Notes under the pieces: model-generated
Database searches by the model: none
What the model was told of the DNA's origin: nothing
The model's input: the letters and a program-made list of their open reading frames with translations, nothing else
Assembly: GCA_018697195.1 (NCBI GenBank)
Contig: CM031858.1
Coordinates: 85,123,486 to 85,187,485, forward strand
Length of the DNA: 64,000 bases
Direction: 5' to 3'
DNA from: Certhia americana
Lineage: Eukaryota > Chordata > Aves > Passeriformes > Certhiidae
In this document: piece by piece, positions 24,939 through 37,169 of the stretch
Layout of the letters: every line of letters starts with the position of its first letter
Numbering within the stretch: position 1 is the stretch's first letter
Position numbers and translations under genes: made by a program

Positions 24939-27365
24939 CGAAAGAAACCCTCTGAAAAAGTTCAAAACTTCTATTTTTTGTACTGTTGAATTGAGTATAA
25001 CAAGTATTTCACCTTTTAAGGTACCCATCAGAACATATGTTTACTAGGTCCTTAGTAAAAGTGTGGCAAATGTTCTCAGTGAAATTTTTGGTTATGCAAA
25101 TGTAGTCATTTGGTATGCATGAAGCACTTTCTCCCAATGACAACTTCAAATCAGGGACAATTTGGCAGTTTGTACACACAAACATGTATGTGAATGTGGC
25201 AGGATTCAGGCAGAATTGGTACAGCACTACCTGTACTGTTGCTTGTCAGTGAGGATTTTTCAGAGCAAACATGATGGAAATGAGTGTAAATGTCAAATTG
25301 CAGAATGAGACCAGAGCAGTTAAAACTCAAAACATATTTCAAAAAGCATCAAAGTGGTTTGTATCAATTTATATCACAGAATAAAAGTTATCATATCATA
25401 TCACAGAATAAAATGATGAAATACAGGTGGTTGAAAAAAAATCAGAAATTATTTGCTTTACTTTAAATTGCAGTTTGAATTGCTTTTCTGTGTTACCTTT
25501 TTTGTTTTCAGCCATACCATCTGATAGGAAAATAGTTACCTTCTGCACTAAATGAGCAGTTGAATTCCTGTTTATGCACTTCTAAGATGTCTAAACTGAC
25601 ACACGCAGGGTATTCAGCATTTAAAAGCAGTCCTTGCTCTGTGTTACTGCATAAATACATGAAGTTCAAGATCTCCCCGCACTCCCTTCAACTTTGCCAT
25701 GAGCTAATTGGCCCATTACAAGCCTTCTAACAGCAGTTGTGAGGAGATTTTGAGATGTCACATTTTAAAACCAGACTTTTTTCCTTCAGTGCTTTCTCAT
25801 TCAGGGCTTGTGTAGGTGTCAGGCCTGTTCAAAGAGGGAACAAAATCTGTGTCTATGTGAGATGGGAGATTTGACTTTTATGTTCAAATCTGATGCAAAA
25901 TGGTGTAAAGCTGCTTAAGTGTGACATTAAAATTTCTTACTAGAAATGACAATTGGTAGGTAATATTTTGGGGAATCTGGCTCATGCTCTGCTACCTAAC
26001 ACTCAGCAGAATTTGAGGAAATAGTATCTTTTGAGATCATTGGTAGCAAATAAGCCAATATTTGACAGAAAACTTAATGTAAAAGACTGGTCCAAATGAT
26101 TCATAAATTAATTTTTATTTTAATGTTTTAAGTTCTGTTACCTTCTCTGCACTTTGGCAACTATATGAATCAACATTTGGGCCTGTGAACATACTTTGAA
26201 CAGATGACCATTACAGTACTCAGAGATCACTAGACTGAGTATGCAAAAATTGACTGTATATGAAAAAAATCAAAATATCTTCTGTATAGCATTATTTGAA
26301 TCTTCCTGCCATTAGCATGTACATTACCCTCTTACCTACTTTCTAAAAGTTTTCAATATATGAAAACATATTTTGAATACTTTACTGACTCTTTTTTTCA
26401 AAAGGAGGTCAGATTTCATATTCACACATGCATATGTTATTTAACATAAAATATGCAGACTTTTTTCCTAGGTTCATATTTTTCATTATACGCTGACTAA
26501 ATAGTCTGTTTTGCACTTTAAGCTCCTTTTCAATAAGAAAATTATGGTAGTTAGATGCAATATATATTTTTAAATGATCAATAGACCCATAGATATACTC
26601 ATGTGAATGCAGGCAAGGATGAAGAAGTGGCTGCCCTCTTCCTTTCATATGCTTATTAGATGAGCTGCACTGCTACCTGACTTCATATAGAGCCTAACAG
26701 TTCTGGCAGCTCAGCCTTAAATCTGTGTCTTGATTAAAACCATTTTCATTTGGTTACAGGAGGGAGCATGTTTAAAAACTGTATCTGTTTCAAGAAGTAT
26801 AGAAAATTGGCTAATATGCTTTATTAGCTGAGGATTTATTTGACAGTGCCTGACATGTGACACTGCTGAAATCATCCCAGCAAATTGCTGCTGGAAAGAA
26901 TGCTGATCTGGAAGGTCTATTTATTTTAAGCTGCAAATTGTCTAGATTCTTAAAAGTAGATAACATGGTTTACATAAGCTATAAAATGGAACCACACTAT
27001 TTCTGAAGAAGAAATGGTCTTGAGAAGATCATAGTGTTTCAAGGCACAGAAAAAGATGGACAGGCCAGCCTTTTTCTGTAATGGTGTAAAAAAAGTACAT
27101 AAAAGATTATGGAAACCTTTGCTTTTCAGTCCCTTTTGGAGGTGAACACTGACCAGATGTGATCTAGTTGTGCTTAATTTTAAGATGGCAGTCACAGCTA
27201 TTGATATTTTCTCTTGTATCTCCCCATGGAACAAGCTTGTTGTTCATATGATGGTCACAAGGTATTAACAGTGATGGGGAGGAGAATCAGGTTTTTCCTT
27301 CTTGGTTGTAAGATTCAACCTTGAAAAAAGTCTTGAAAAAAAAGAACTTGAATGCCAGAAACACA

Positions 27366-27391
27366 AACAACAACAACAACAACAACAACAC
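27366..27391. repeat. (AAC)n microsatellite
   Basis: Eight consecutive AAC units. Confidence 0.95.
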
Positions 27392-28051
27392 AATAAAAGA
27401 CCACTTCTAAATTTGTATCTTAATGCATCTCATGATTTCTAATTCAACACCAGGACTTCAGGGAGAAAATCAGGCCCCAATGGCACACTGACATTTGCAG
27501 GGAGAGACAAAAGAGAGCATACTCCAGGAAATTTGTTTAACACAATTTGGAAGCTCACTGATCAAGAAGAGAATAGGATCTATTCCTTGGCCACTTATTT
27601 ACTGAGTATCAAAAATGGGATGTTATATCCTTTAATTCTCTGCATGTTATGCACTCACACACTGATAAATGATGTGACATTTGGAGCTGGTGCTAAGTCC
27701 TTCATAATATAACAGACCTTTGAGTACTTGGGGCAGTGTTCTTCCAAGGGTCTCTTTGATTATCTTTCTGTCACTGTCTAAGTTGACAGAGCTGCAAATG
27801 TTATTGCTAGTCATAAAATAACCCAACCAAATGTCTGTCTACATGACCTGCAGTGGCTGTAAATGCCACCAATTGATTATGCACTCTGGAAAGAAGACTT
27901 ATCCTTTCTTTCCTTCTAACTTTATTGCCCTTAATTTAATTAACTGTTGATGCATGCTACAGGTTAAAAAGAGAGGCTAATATGTTCCTATTGTATAACT
28001 TCAGACCCAGAGCATCTCCAGCAAGTCTCTTTTGGCTCCTAACCTTTTCAT

Positions 28052-28090
28052 AAAAAAAAAAAAAAAAGCCAAAAACCAAAAAAACCAAAC
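28052..28090. repeat. A-rich to A/C-rich low-complexity tract
   Basis: An A run of about 16 is followed by GCCAAAAACCAAAAAAACC-type sequence, the same polarity as the other A-to-A/C tracts. Confidence 0.85.
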
Positions 28091-29487
28091 AGTGCTGGCT
28101 AATAAAGCTATTCAATTCTCATTTCCTGGCTATTTTATTTTTCTATCTACAGCAAGTTTTCTGTCTGATATGTAGGCATATTGGCTATTCCAAATAAATG
28201 ACAAAATTTAAATGACAAAAGAGACAGTAAGATCTTACGTGTATCTTATGGCTGACATGAACAATGGCAGTATGGAAATTGCCAGTACATTTGGTCACTA
28301 GGAGGAGAAAAATAGTGAAACATACTAATTAGTATTGATCATACTAATTGGTTGATCTGGAGCCATTCAAACAGTTTTCTGAATATGTTTATATCTGTAC
28401 TTGTATGTTAAAAAAAAAATAAAAAGCAGCCATTTCTCCAAGGTTAGTACATCAGGTACCCTGTGGCAATGAATTTTGTATCACTTTGTGCATGAAGGAT
28501 GTCACAAAGAGCTGGGCTGGAGAGCCTTGCTTAATAATACAAATGCAGGAAACTGCTCCTAACACCTTTCTTCTGCCCTCGTGTACCTCTCCCCTCATAC
28601 ATCCACTGCCCCAGTCTGTAACTGTCTATGATCTAACACATGAAAGCCTGTACCTTTGAGGTATACCTTTCCTTGGAGATTCTATATAAAAGATAAAATA
28701 GAAAAAGAGGTATTTTCTGTAAAGAGGTATTATTACCTCAGTATATGTGGTACTCCCACAGCGTTTTCTATTCTCAGGACCAATGCGGAGGTAATATTAT
28801 CCATTCATCACAGACACTCAAAGTTTTGAAGGGATGTGTTCTACCTCAATATTTCTTAGTATCAGAACATTGCAGCTGCCTACCTACTGGCATTGCATTT
28901 TTTTCCCCACTGTGTAAAGAGTGTTTTAGTAGTGAACATAACAGAGTGCATTAATATTGACTTCACTGCATTTTCTTTTTAATTATAGAGTAAATAATTT
29001 TTTTTTATTGCATATTATCAAAAAGTTTTTCCTCTCCTCTAAGGAATAAGCCACCCCTGTCTCAGGGAAGAATGCCACCTACCACATCTCTGAACCTGTT
29101 CCTCCAGCAGAGAGGGAGGGGCTTAAAGAATTCACAGAATCAACCCAACCCAAATATGAATTAGCCTCTAAAGAATATGAAACCTCAGCAAGGTATAGGC
29201 ATAGGCTGTTTAGCTAAAAGTAGGTAAAATGTTAAGTGCAGCAGGATAAATGAGGTGATCTGACAGAAATTTCTCACCAAGAAAACCAAACTGAAAGATC
29301 CCTGCCATTTCTGTCAGGAATTACAGAGTACTCCTAATAGGTCACCAGGTAATTACCAGGTAATTGGAAATGCTTTTTCATCTCAGTTTTACAAGTAGGT
29401 TTCCATTATAATAGAATTAACAAGACCTAACATACATGTATGAGCACTTAATGATGTTTTCTATGTGTTTTATGTGTGCAGGCAATA

Positions 29488-30292
29488 TTCACAGAACCGC
29501 AGAAACATTTAGGCTTGAAAAGACCTCTATAATCATTGAGTCCAACCTTTTACTGATCATCTACTTTGTCAAATAGACCATGGCACTAAATACCATGTTC
29601 AATTGGGTGTCAGACACCTTCAGGGATGGTGACTTCACCACCTCTCTGGGCAGCCTTTTCCAATGTTTAACTACCCTTTCCAGGCAGAAATTCCTCCTGT
29701 TGTCCAGCCTAAACATCCCCTGGTGCAGTTTAAGGCTTTTGTCCTGTTACTGGTTGCCTGGGAAAAGGTTGACCTTCACCTTGCTACAGCCTCCTTTCAG
29801 GTATATGTAAGGAGAACTATAGGGTCACCCTAAGCCTCCTTTCCTTCAGTCTTATCAACTCCAGCTCACTCAGCTGCTCCTCAAAGGATTTACTGTCCAG
29901 ACCCTTCACCACCTCCTTTGTCCTTCTCTGGACATGCTCCAGCACCTCAAAGTCTTCAAATGAGGAGCCCAAAACTGAGCATAGGACTCGAAGTGTGGCC
30001 TCAACAGTGCTGAGTACAGAGGAACAATGACGAGCAGCAGTAGTCCTGCTGGCCACACTACTCCTGATACAAGCCAGGATGCCCTTGGCCTTCTTGGCCA
30101 CTTGGGCACACACTGGCTAATGTTCAGCTTGCTGCTGACTAGTATCCCTAGGCTCCTCTCCTCTGGGCAATTTTCTAGCCACTCCACCCCCAGCCCCTAC
30201 CACTACAAGGGTTCTTGTTACCCAAGTTCAGGACCTGCCACTTGGTCTTGTTGAACCTCATATTGCTGGCCTTGGCCCATCAATCCAGCCAA
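29488..30292 (-). mobile_element. CR1 LINE, 5'-truncated, with 3' end
   Basis: On the minus strand this encodes the last part of CR1 ORF2: CAQVAKKAKGILACIRSSVA, then VLEHVQRRTKEVVKGLDSKS and LIRLKERRLRVTL, read between about 30113 and 29817. The rest of the C-terminus is in other frames down to about 29580. The left edge (ATTCACAGAACCGCAGAAAC) resembles the (ATTCTRTG)n-type repeat that ends CR1. The right edge, near CCATCAATCCAGCC, is the 5' truncation point usual for CR1. Frameshifts separate the segments, so it is an inactive fossil. A second frame (LENCPEERSLGILVSSKLN, 30187 downwards) carries the part just before it. Confidence 0.92.
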
Positions 30293-32305
30293 AGGATGTT
30301 AAACCAGTGCAAAACATCGTGGGAAAAAAGTACCATGTGCTGGGAAATTCAGTTAAGTATTTCTGGTTTTCATGAACCATATGTGGCTATATTAAGATAT
30401 GTTGCCATAGATTAATTCCATTGTGCTAATTCCATTGGGATAACTGGCAGTGGCAGATTCCTTATTCTGTTACACAGAACTACCTGTAATTAGACTCCAG
30501 TACAATGGAGAAGCATTAGTTGCCTGTTTCTTCTGAAGGTTCAGATTTCAGATATGAACTCTGAATGTGAATTAGCTGTCCTCTAGGAAAGTCCTCACAA
30601 AAGTTTTCAGATAAGAAGCCTCTAAGATCCTTGCTAAATCCAGTTGCTCTGAGAATAATCAAAAGAATGAACAATATATCTTTAGAATTCAATTCCCTGG
30701 GCTGTCCATTTGGATGCCAGGCATACAAAAATGTCTTCAAGGTAAGGACTTCAATTACAGAGCTAACAAGCCCCAGTGTACAACCTGTTTAGGGAGTGCT
30801 GCAAGATTTTAAGTAATAGAAGATCAAAATCAAAGTTATTATCCCATCATTATCCACATGATAATGTTCCCTTGCCAGCAATAAGCCAAGATATTTTAAA
30901 ACAAGACTATGCCTAGAGTAATATAAACAGGACACTTTTATACATATATAAAAGTGATATCCACAGAAAGGAATTAAAAGCAACAGTAATATATATATTT
31001 GAATCACACTCTTTCATAACAAAAATTTAATTTCAAATGTGATTTATGTAACTGAGAAGTAACAATGAGACTGTACGCTGAAATTTATGTTGAACATATT
31101 GTATTTTTCATGTAAACTTTTAGAAATTCAAATCGTAGAAATACCTTTTTGGGTATACACAAAACGGGGAGGTTAGGGGTTAGATGCTTGTCTGATCTAA
31201 TTGGATGAGAATTTTACCTTCTCCTTTTTTTTACAGACTGGAACCACTAGCCTGTCCCCACTTTTCAGAGTTAATTGTGCTGTTGGAGAAATATATATGG
31301 ACATATGTTCTGCTATTATAAAAAGTAGCTATGTAAGGTATATCTGGATGCACAGATCCATTTTTTTTTTTTTTAATGAAGTGTTTAGTTAGGTGATGAC
31401 AGAATTTGATAGTTACTAAGGTTGGGGCAGTTCAGTTTTACATGAGGAACTCATAACAAGATGGCTAATAACAGGAGACAAAAGACTGCTTAATTTTTAG
31501 GAATCTATTTAACTGAATACTTTGGTCCTCAAGCCTCAGAGATACATGCATAGGAGAGGAAGAAATCAATTAGCTATGATTACCTAAATAATTTAAAGAG
31601 AAATAGCAACAGAAACAGGATCTAAAAAATGTGGCATAGGGACAAAGAATGGTGAAAGGAAGAATGCAATGTGTGTCTTGATACTCTGGACATTGCAGTG
31701 TGATAAATTGTATTCATCATCTGTTATTGATTGCTTCTTCTGTCCTCAGTTCACTAATTCATCTCAGCCATGACCACTTTCAACCCTTCAAACTCTAGAT
31801 CAGCTTTCCAGGGTCATGCATAGAGGTAGTATTAGCAGTAATATCAGAACAAACACATGGAAACTTAATTTTATTTCAATTAGGAAGTAAAGAATTGTAA
31901 GTTTGGCACTATTTTGAGCTTTCAGGAAAATGTGGAATGGACAACAGAAAGTTGAATGCACTGGTAAGAGTAGTAGAGTGTTTGCCTGAATTTGGAAGGG
32001 AGGAAAAAAAGGCTGTTTAGCCACAGTTCAGATAAATAAAGGTGATTTGGACTGTTTTTCAGACAAAGGATGCATAAGAAAAGAAATGCCTTTCTGTGAT
32101 TCTATAGCTAGTCACCTCTTTTTTTCTCAAAGTAGTACAATATAGCTGTAGGAGACCATAGCTTCTGTCTGCATTCAAACAACCTGCATTGCAAAAGCTG
32201 AACTGCAACTCTCCTTACTCATTGTGGATTCAGGAAGCCAGACTCTAGGCTGCATTTCATAAAGGTCACTTCCCAGGAGTTGGAATGACTTCAGTACCAT
32301 ACATG
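30293..32305. other. AT-rich non-coding stretch between two CR1 copies
   Basis: About 2 kb without a recognisable gene or transposon. A T12 run lies near 31362. Nothing else stands out. Confidence 0.55.
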
Positions 32306-32640
32306 GATTCACAGAATCACAGTATCACAAAATAAGTTGATTTGGAAAGGACACACAAGGATCATGGAGCCCAAATCCTGGCCCTCCACAGCACCGTTGT
32401 CGAGCATCACACCTTCTGCCCAAGAGCATTGTCCAAGTTCTTCTTGAGCTCTGTCAGGCTGGTGCTGTGACCACTTCCCTGGGGAGCCTATTCCAGTGTT
32501 CAAACACCCTCTGGGTGAAGAACTTTTTTCTAATATACAGCCTAAACCTCTGACACAAATTCAGGTCATTCATTCAAATTCTGCCACTGGTGACACAAGG
32601 AAGAGATCAGTGTCTGCTCCTCTTCTTCCTGAGGAGGTAA
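32306..32640 (-). mobile_element. CR1 LINE 3' end fragment
   Basis: The left edge ATTCACAGAATCACAGTATC is, on the minus strand, the tandem ATTCTGTG-like repeat that marks the CR1 3' terminus. The following sequence (CTGGGGAGCCTATTCCAGTG, CACCCTCTGGGTGAAGAACT, TTTCTAATATACAGCCTAAA) matches the standard CR1 C-terminal and 3' UTR pattern read in reverse. No useful open frame survives. The right edge, near the CTCTTCTTCCTGAGGAGG segment, is the 5' truncation point. Confidence 0.92.
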
Positions 32641-35600
32641 GTGTTTGTTGCTTGAACTTCTAAACTATTTTTTGTAATCACTGAAACACTGTTGACAGTG
32701 GTACTTCTGTGGAGTATTTCATATTTGGTATAGGCAGGGTCAGATTCTTCCCACTAGTACAAATCTCTGCCATGGCCCCTCCAAAGCCTATTCTGAGAAT
32801 AATTTCTCAGGCCAGAGGAGTTTGATGTGTAGGCAAGTATTTTCATGGAAAAAATGTTTGCATCTCTCCACTACCATGAGTAAGGGCCAGAAAAATGCCT
32901 TAATGATTCAGGTTGGAGCAGGATTATTGATAGAACTCATAGAACTCAGCATTTCAGTTTGTTATTTGGATTAAATGTTGTGAATTAAGCTAGTTTACTT
33001 GGTCTAGTGTTATGTATCAGCACTCATCTTTAATACACATATATGCTTCCTGTCAAAGTTGGCTTACTTTCACATGGATCCAACTGAATCATACAACTAA
33101 CAGTGAGCCCCTGGCTCCAGGCAGCAGGAGGGAAAAGCATATACAAGAAGGACCTTTCCTGCCATTTGCAAGCCGACAGTTTGTGGCAGTAGCAGCAAGA
33201 ACGACCTTCCTAGACCTGTAGAGTAATTGAAGAGGAAGAGTAAGGTTACTTTTCAGCCTTTTTAGCAGTCTCCTAGGGCAGCCTGCTATCCTAGACAGTT
33301 TTCTACTTGTCTTCATCAGGAATGGGACTCCCGTAATCTGTCTGTGATCTGAGCAATCTACCTATGGTTTGGTGAAGTGTTTAAAAAGTGGAGTTAATAT
33401 TGAAGATTTGAGCAGAGTTTTCATGGATTTTAAGGAGAGGTCAGATTGGTAAAGGTAACCATGTGAATTAACCCTTCACTGGAGTAGGGCAATAATAACA
33501 GACTGAAAAATAATTTTAAACTAAATTAAAAGGAATTCTATCAGCACAAAATGTAACTAACTATAGGCTGATACTAGAATTGGACTCAGAATAAAATGCT
33601 GTCTCTGGACAGAGCTGCTTGAATTAGACAGGAAAGCACAGGAACAGTCACAAACTCAAGGAGTCTGCTTTGTAAATTGAAGGAGAATGCACATCAGTAT
33701 AAACAGAATTCATGAGAGGTCTTTAAATAAAAAAAAAAAATTCAAACACACAGATCAACTTATCCATGTGAGAGCCACTTGTGTAGCATGTTTACAACTT
33801 CCAATATTAATTATTACATCTTTACAACTCGCATTTATATTCAGGTATTTTTTTATTATATGAAATGGGGGGAAATGTATTCACATTACAAAGGAAAAAT
33901 TATTAAATCTTTCTAACAATATATATCCTCTTTTAGTAAAGGAGTTAATATTGTTTCACATAATTTTCAATTATGAATTTCTGATCTTTGTAAGCTTTGA
34001 ACACTAAACTCCAACCTGGAAAATGAATTTTCAGTAGAATTGAACTTCATTTCCCTTTAGGCTGACACACCTTTGTCTGCAAAAAGGCCTGTGGGTTTTT
34101 ATTGTTGCAATTTAACAATATTTTTATTGTAATTTTTTTTTCAACTCTAATTCTTAGTAGAATATGTAATTTATTATGTGCAACAGATTGATCACTGTGC
34201 TTCAAGAAATTACTCGTAGCTTGAGTATCCAGTATGACTTGATTTGATTCCAAAATGAAAAGGAAAAATTATAGTAATGCTTCCCTCCCTTCTTGCTGTG
34301 CTACTCAAATGACATTTTAAAGTCAAGTCTTTATTATTCCAGTCACTTAATTCCCAATAGGAGTTAAAGAATGCAATGGAAAAAGGAAGTTGAGGAGCAA
34401 AGTTATTTGTTTGAATTAGACACATATCTAGACCACTTAAGTTGGATTTCTTCAATCTTATGCCAACTGCCATTAGGAGACAAATAAAGAGAATAGGCCA
34501 AGCACTTAGCACAACTTAAAGAGACAAATAAAATTGTAAGTGAAAAGGAAATAGAACTGCTATAAAACACTATTAAGGAAATGTACTATGGCAGCCCCAA
34601 GGGCCAAATTTCCACTAAGAAACACACTCTAGAAACCAGAATCAGAAACCACAAACAAACAAAATGAAGGAAAACCAAGCCCCTCAACTTCCTACAGATG
34701 GCAAGGTAGCCATTATATCAAAATGTGCTCTTTCTACAAACTGCAAGCAACACAAACTAAGAAGGACATAAAATCACAGCAGCATAACATTTATGCAGTT
34801 TTACGATTATAAATAACTTTAGCAAGACTGTTTCATTCAGTGTTCTAGAAATGCAATCAGTCAATAGGAGAAAACTTACACCAATTTATTCAGACTAAGG
34901 AGACAAAGGACAATCCAGTACTGAACATAATAAATATTTTTCTGAAAAATATGATAAGACTTCAAATGTATTTTTATGCTACATTATATGACATAAGTAT
35001 TACTCAGGAAAAACTAAGAGAAGTATAAAAAATATGTTTCTTGGTATAGATCTAAAGATCTTAAAAAAAGAAGAAATTGAAAGATTAGGTAAAAGCAAGG
35101 GCACATTTATTAAGAAGTTAAGTGTTCATTTATGTTAAATGTATTATAAGCAGGTAAAAATGCTGAAGAGTTGAACAAAAGATCTTTTAAAAGCCTCATT
35201 ATGCTGCAATCTTAGGGCAACAGGAGAAAAGCTTTAATCATATTCCATCTGCTTTTGAGCTTTCTCACCTAAAGTAAGAGATTTAGTCACCTTTATAGAC
35301 TAAATCAAGATGGCCTACCAAGAAATGACCTCAGACCCACCCTGTACTATCATATTTTGTCCTTGACATTTTCAAGTCAATACCATTATCCTTGACTTTC
35401 CCTAATCTAAAGAAAGCTAAGTAGCAATAGATTCCTACTTGGTATATTTTTATCACATCCAATACAGGAATTTTATCTCCTTGCCCTCAATTGCTCTTTC
35501 ATAACCCTTCTGGAGTAGAGTTCTTTCCCTGAGAATGAAGACAGTATGGTAGGTTGAGGAGTTGGCATGACAGTAACTGAATGTTAACACCAATAATTAT

Positions 35601-36940
35601 AATTGAAAGGTGTTACTTGGATGACAGTTTTCCACTTTCAAGGAAGAAAAATCAATCCTATGACCAGCTGTTTCATTCTGAAACAAGGCCCTCATATTTT
35701 CACTTATATTTTGGATACTGGAGCATGAGAACTGCAAGACAATCTGAGTTCTATCAAAAAAGAAAGAGATAGTTCCAAAAAGTCCTTTGGTGAGGAATAT
35801 AGGTGACATTTTTAAAACTGAATGAAAAAAAAAAAAAAAAAATCTTGGTAAATATGTGATTTTTAACTTTTTAAAAAATTCTATGGAATGGAGCTAACAG
35901 TAGGAAAGTTTCTCTATGGAACACCTCCATAAATTCTAATTTTAAATATTATTCAAAGGAAAATTAATTTTCTGGATGTTTCCTTTTTGTTCATGTTGAA
36001 TTTCTTGAATAATTAGGATCACTGTCAGCAACTTCCACTCTCTGTTGTGTTTACAAGAGCACAATCAAAACTGAAGTGTAGAATTACCACATATTTTTGC
36101 TAATTTTCATAGCATACTTTTTGTATGGAAGTAACATATAGGCCAAAAGATATTTCATTCCTTCTATGGGGTTTGCAGCATCCATAATTGTGAGTTAGAA
36201 AATTGCACACATTTCAAGAAGTTCTTGGAATGTTTTTGGAAAAAACATGCACCTTGGATATTCATTTAATATTTTACAACTAGGATTCTGAGACAGAAAT
36301 ATGTGTTCAGTTTATATGCATTGCCTGTTGGGAGAGGAATATGCATAAGTAATGTCAATAAATAGAAGAAGGCAAACTACATATGTATTTGCATTCATTT
36401 AATTGTTTAATTTTATTAGTAATAAATGACTTTTTATTTGTTGATCTAAACACATAGATTAACAATAAGAAATTTAAATAAAGCTCAAAAGGAAAAAAGG
36501 GATTTTCACAGCAACTTTCCACAGGAATTGTGCTCCTAAGTTTCTTTGACCAAGATTTTCATAAGTATTTATGTAGGTAAACTTGCACTGAATTAAATTA
36601 CCTTAATTTTTTTGAAGATTGATGTTTTAGATGCTTTTGAAAACACTCAGAAAGATCACCTCCATCTATATCTTTCCCTTGAATTGACTGTAAGCATGAT
36701 ATGCTTACATATCATGGTCTTAGCCCACTTTGCCTCGATTTCTAATGCTACACACAAATAAAAATTGAATTGAGGGTGCTCTTTGGATACAGTTTTAAAG
36801 ACAAAGATTTTTTTATGGATGACCCACTAAAACTTTCAGATGAAAGAAAGGAATATGTTGCTTAGTAAATGCTCTGTATCTATTCAAAGTAATTTTTGAC
36901 AGGCTGAAATACTGTTGATCATAAGTGAGGTCTGTTTTAG

Positions 36941-37078
36941 CACAACTCAGGTTTTAATTACTTGGTTTGTCTTGGAGGCCTTTATTGAACATGAAAATGC
37001 TGAGTACTTCATGCTTTTTCAATGGATTCACAAATTTGGTCTTCCAGCAACAATATGGACTGCCAGTCAAGAGAATTG
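36941..37078 (+). other. Candidate exon of an unrecognised gene
   Basis: A plus-strand frame is open from 36900 to 37079 and has splice-like borders: TCTGTTTTAG before 36941 (or CACAACTCAG before 36951) and TTG/GTAAGG after 37078. The encoded peptide includes EAFIEHENAEYFMLFQWIHK and GLPATIWTASQEN. This composition looks more protein-like than the usual translation of AT-rich DNA here. With the first acceptor the exon would be 138 bp, entering and leaving in phase 2. I do not recognise the protein. The frame lacks a start codon of its own and stops at TAA just past the donor, as an internal exon would. Pseudo-exons of this size are expected by chance in 64 kb, so confidence is low. Confidence 0.25.
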
Positions 37079-37140
37079 GTAAGGAGAAAAATTGAATTTT
37101 GTTTTATTTATGTTTTTCTGTACATTGTAACTGTTAATTC

Positions 37141-37169
37141 TAAATGCCCTTTTATATTAAGGGCATTTA
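37141..37169. repeat. Perfect 11-bp inverted repeat, 7-nt loop
   Basis: TAAATGCCCTT is followed by a 7-base A/T spacer and AAGGGCATTTA, giving a perfect hairpin. It sits about 60 bp after the candidate exon border. Confidence 0.9.

Larger units (their letters stand above)
22954..29487. other. AT-rich non-coding stretch
   Basis: No gene or mobile element is recognised. It holds two A/C tracts (24.82 and 28.05 kb), an (AAC)n microsatellite and a 16-bp direct repeat (25371-25386 and 25398-25413, period 27). One open frame preceded by a good acceptor-like site near 23548 is discussed as a finding. Confidence 0.6.
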
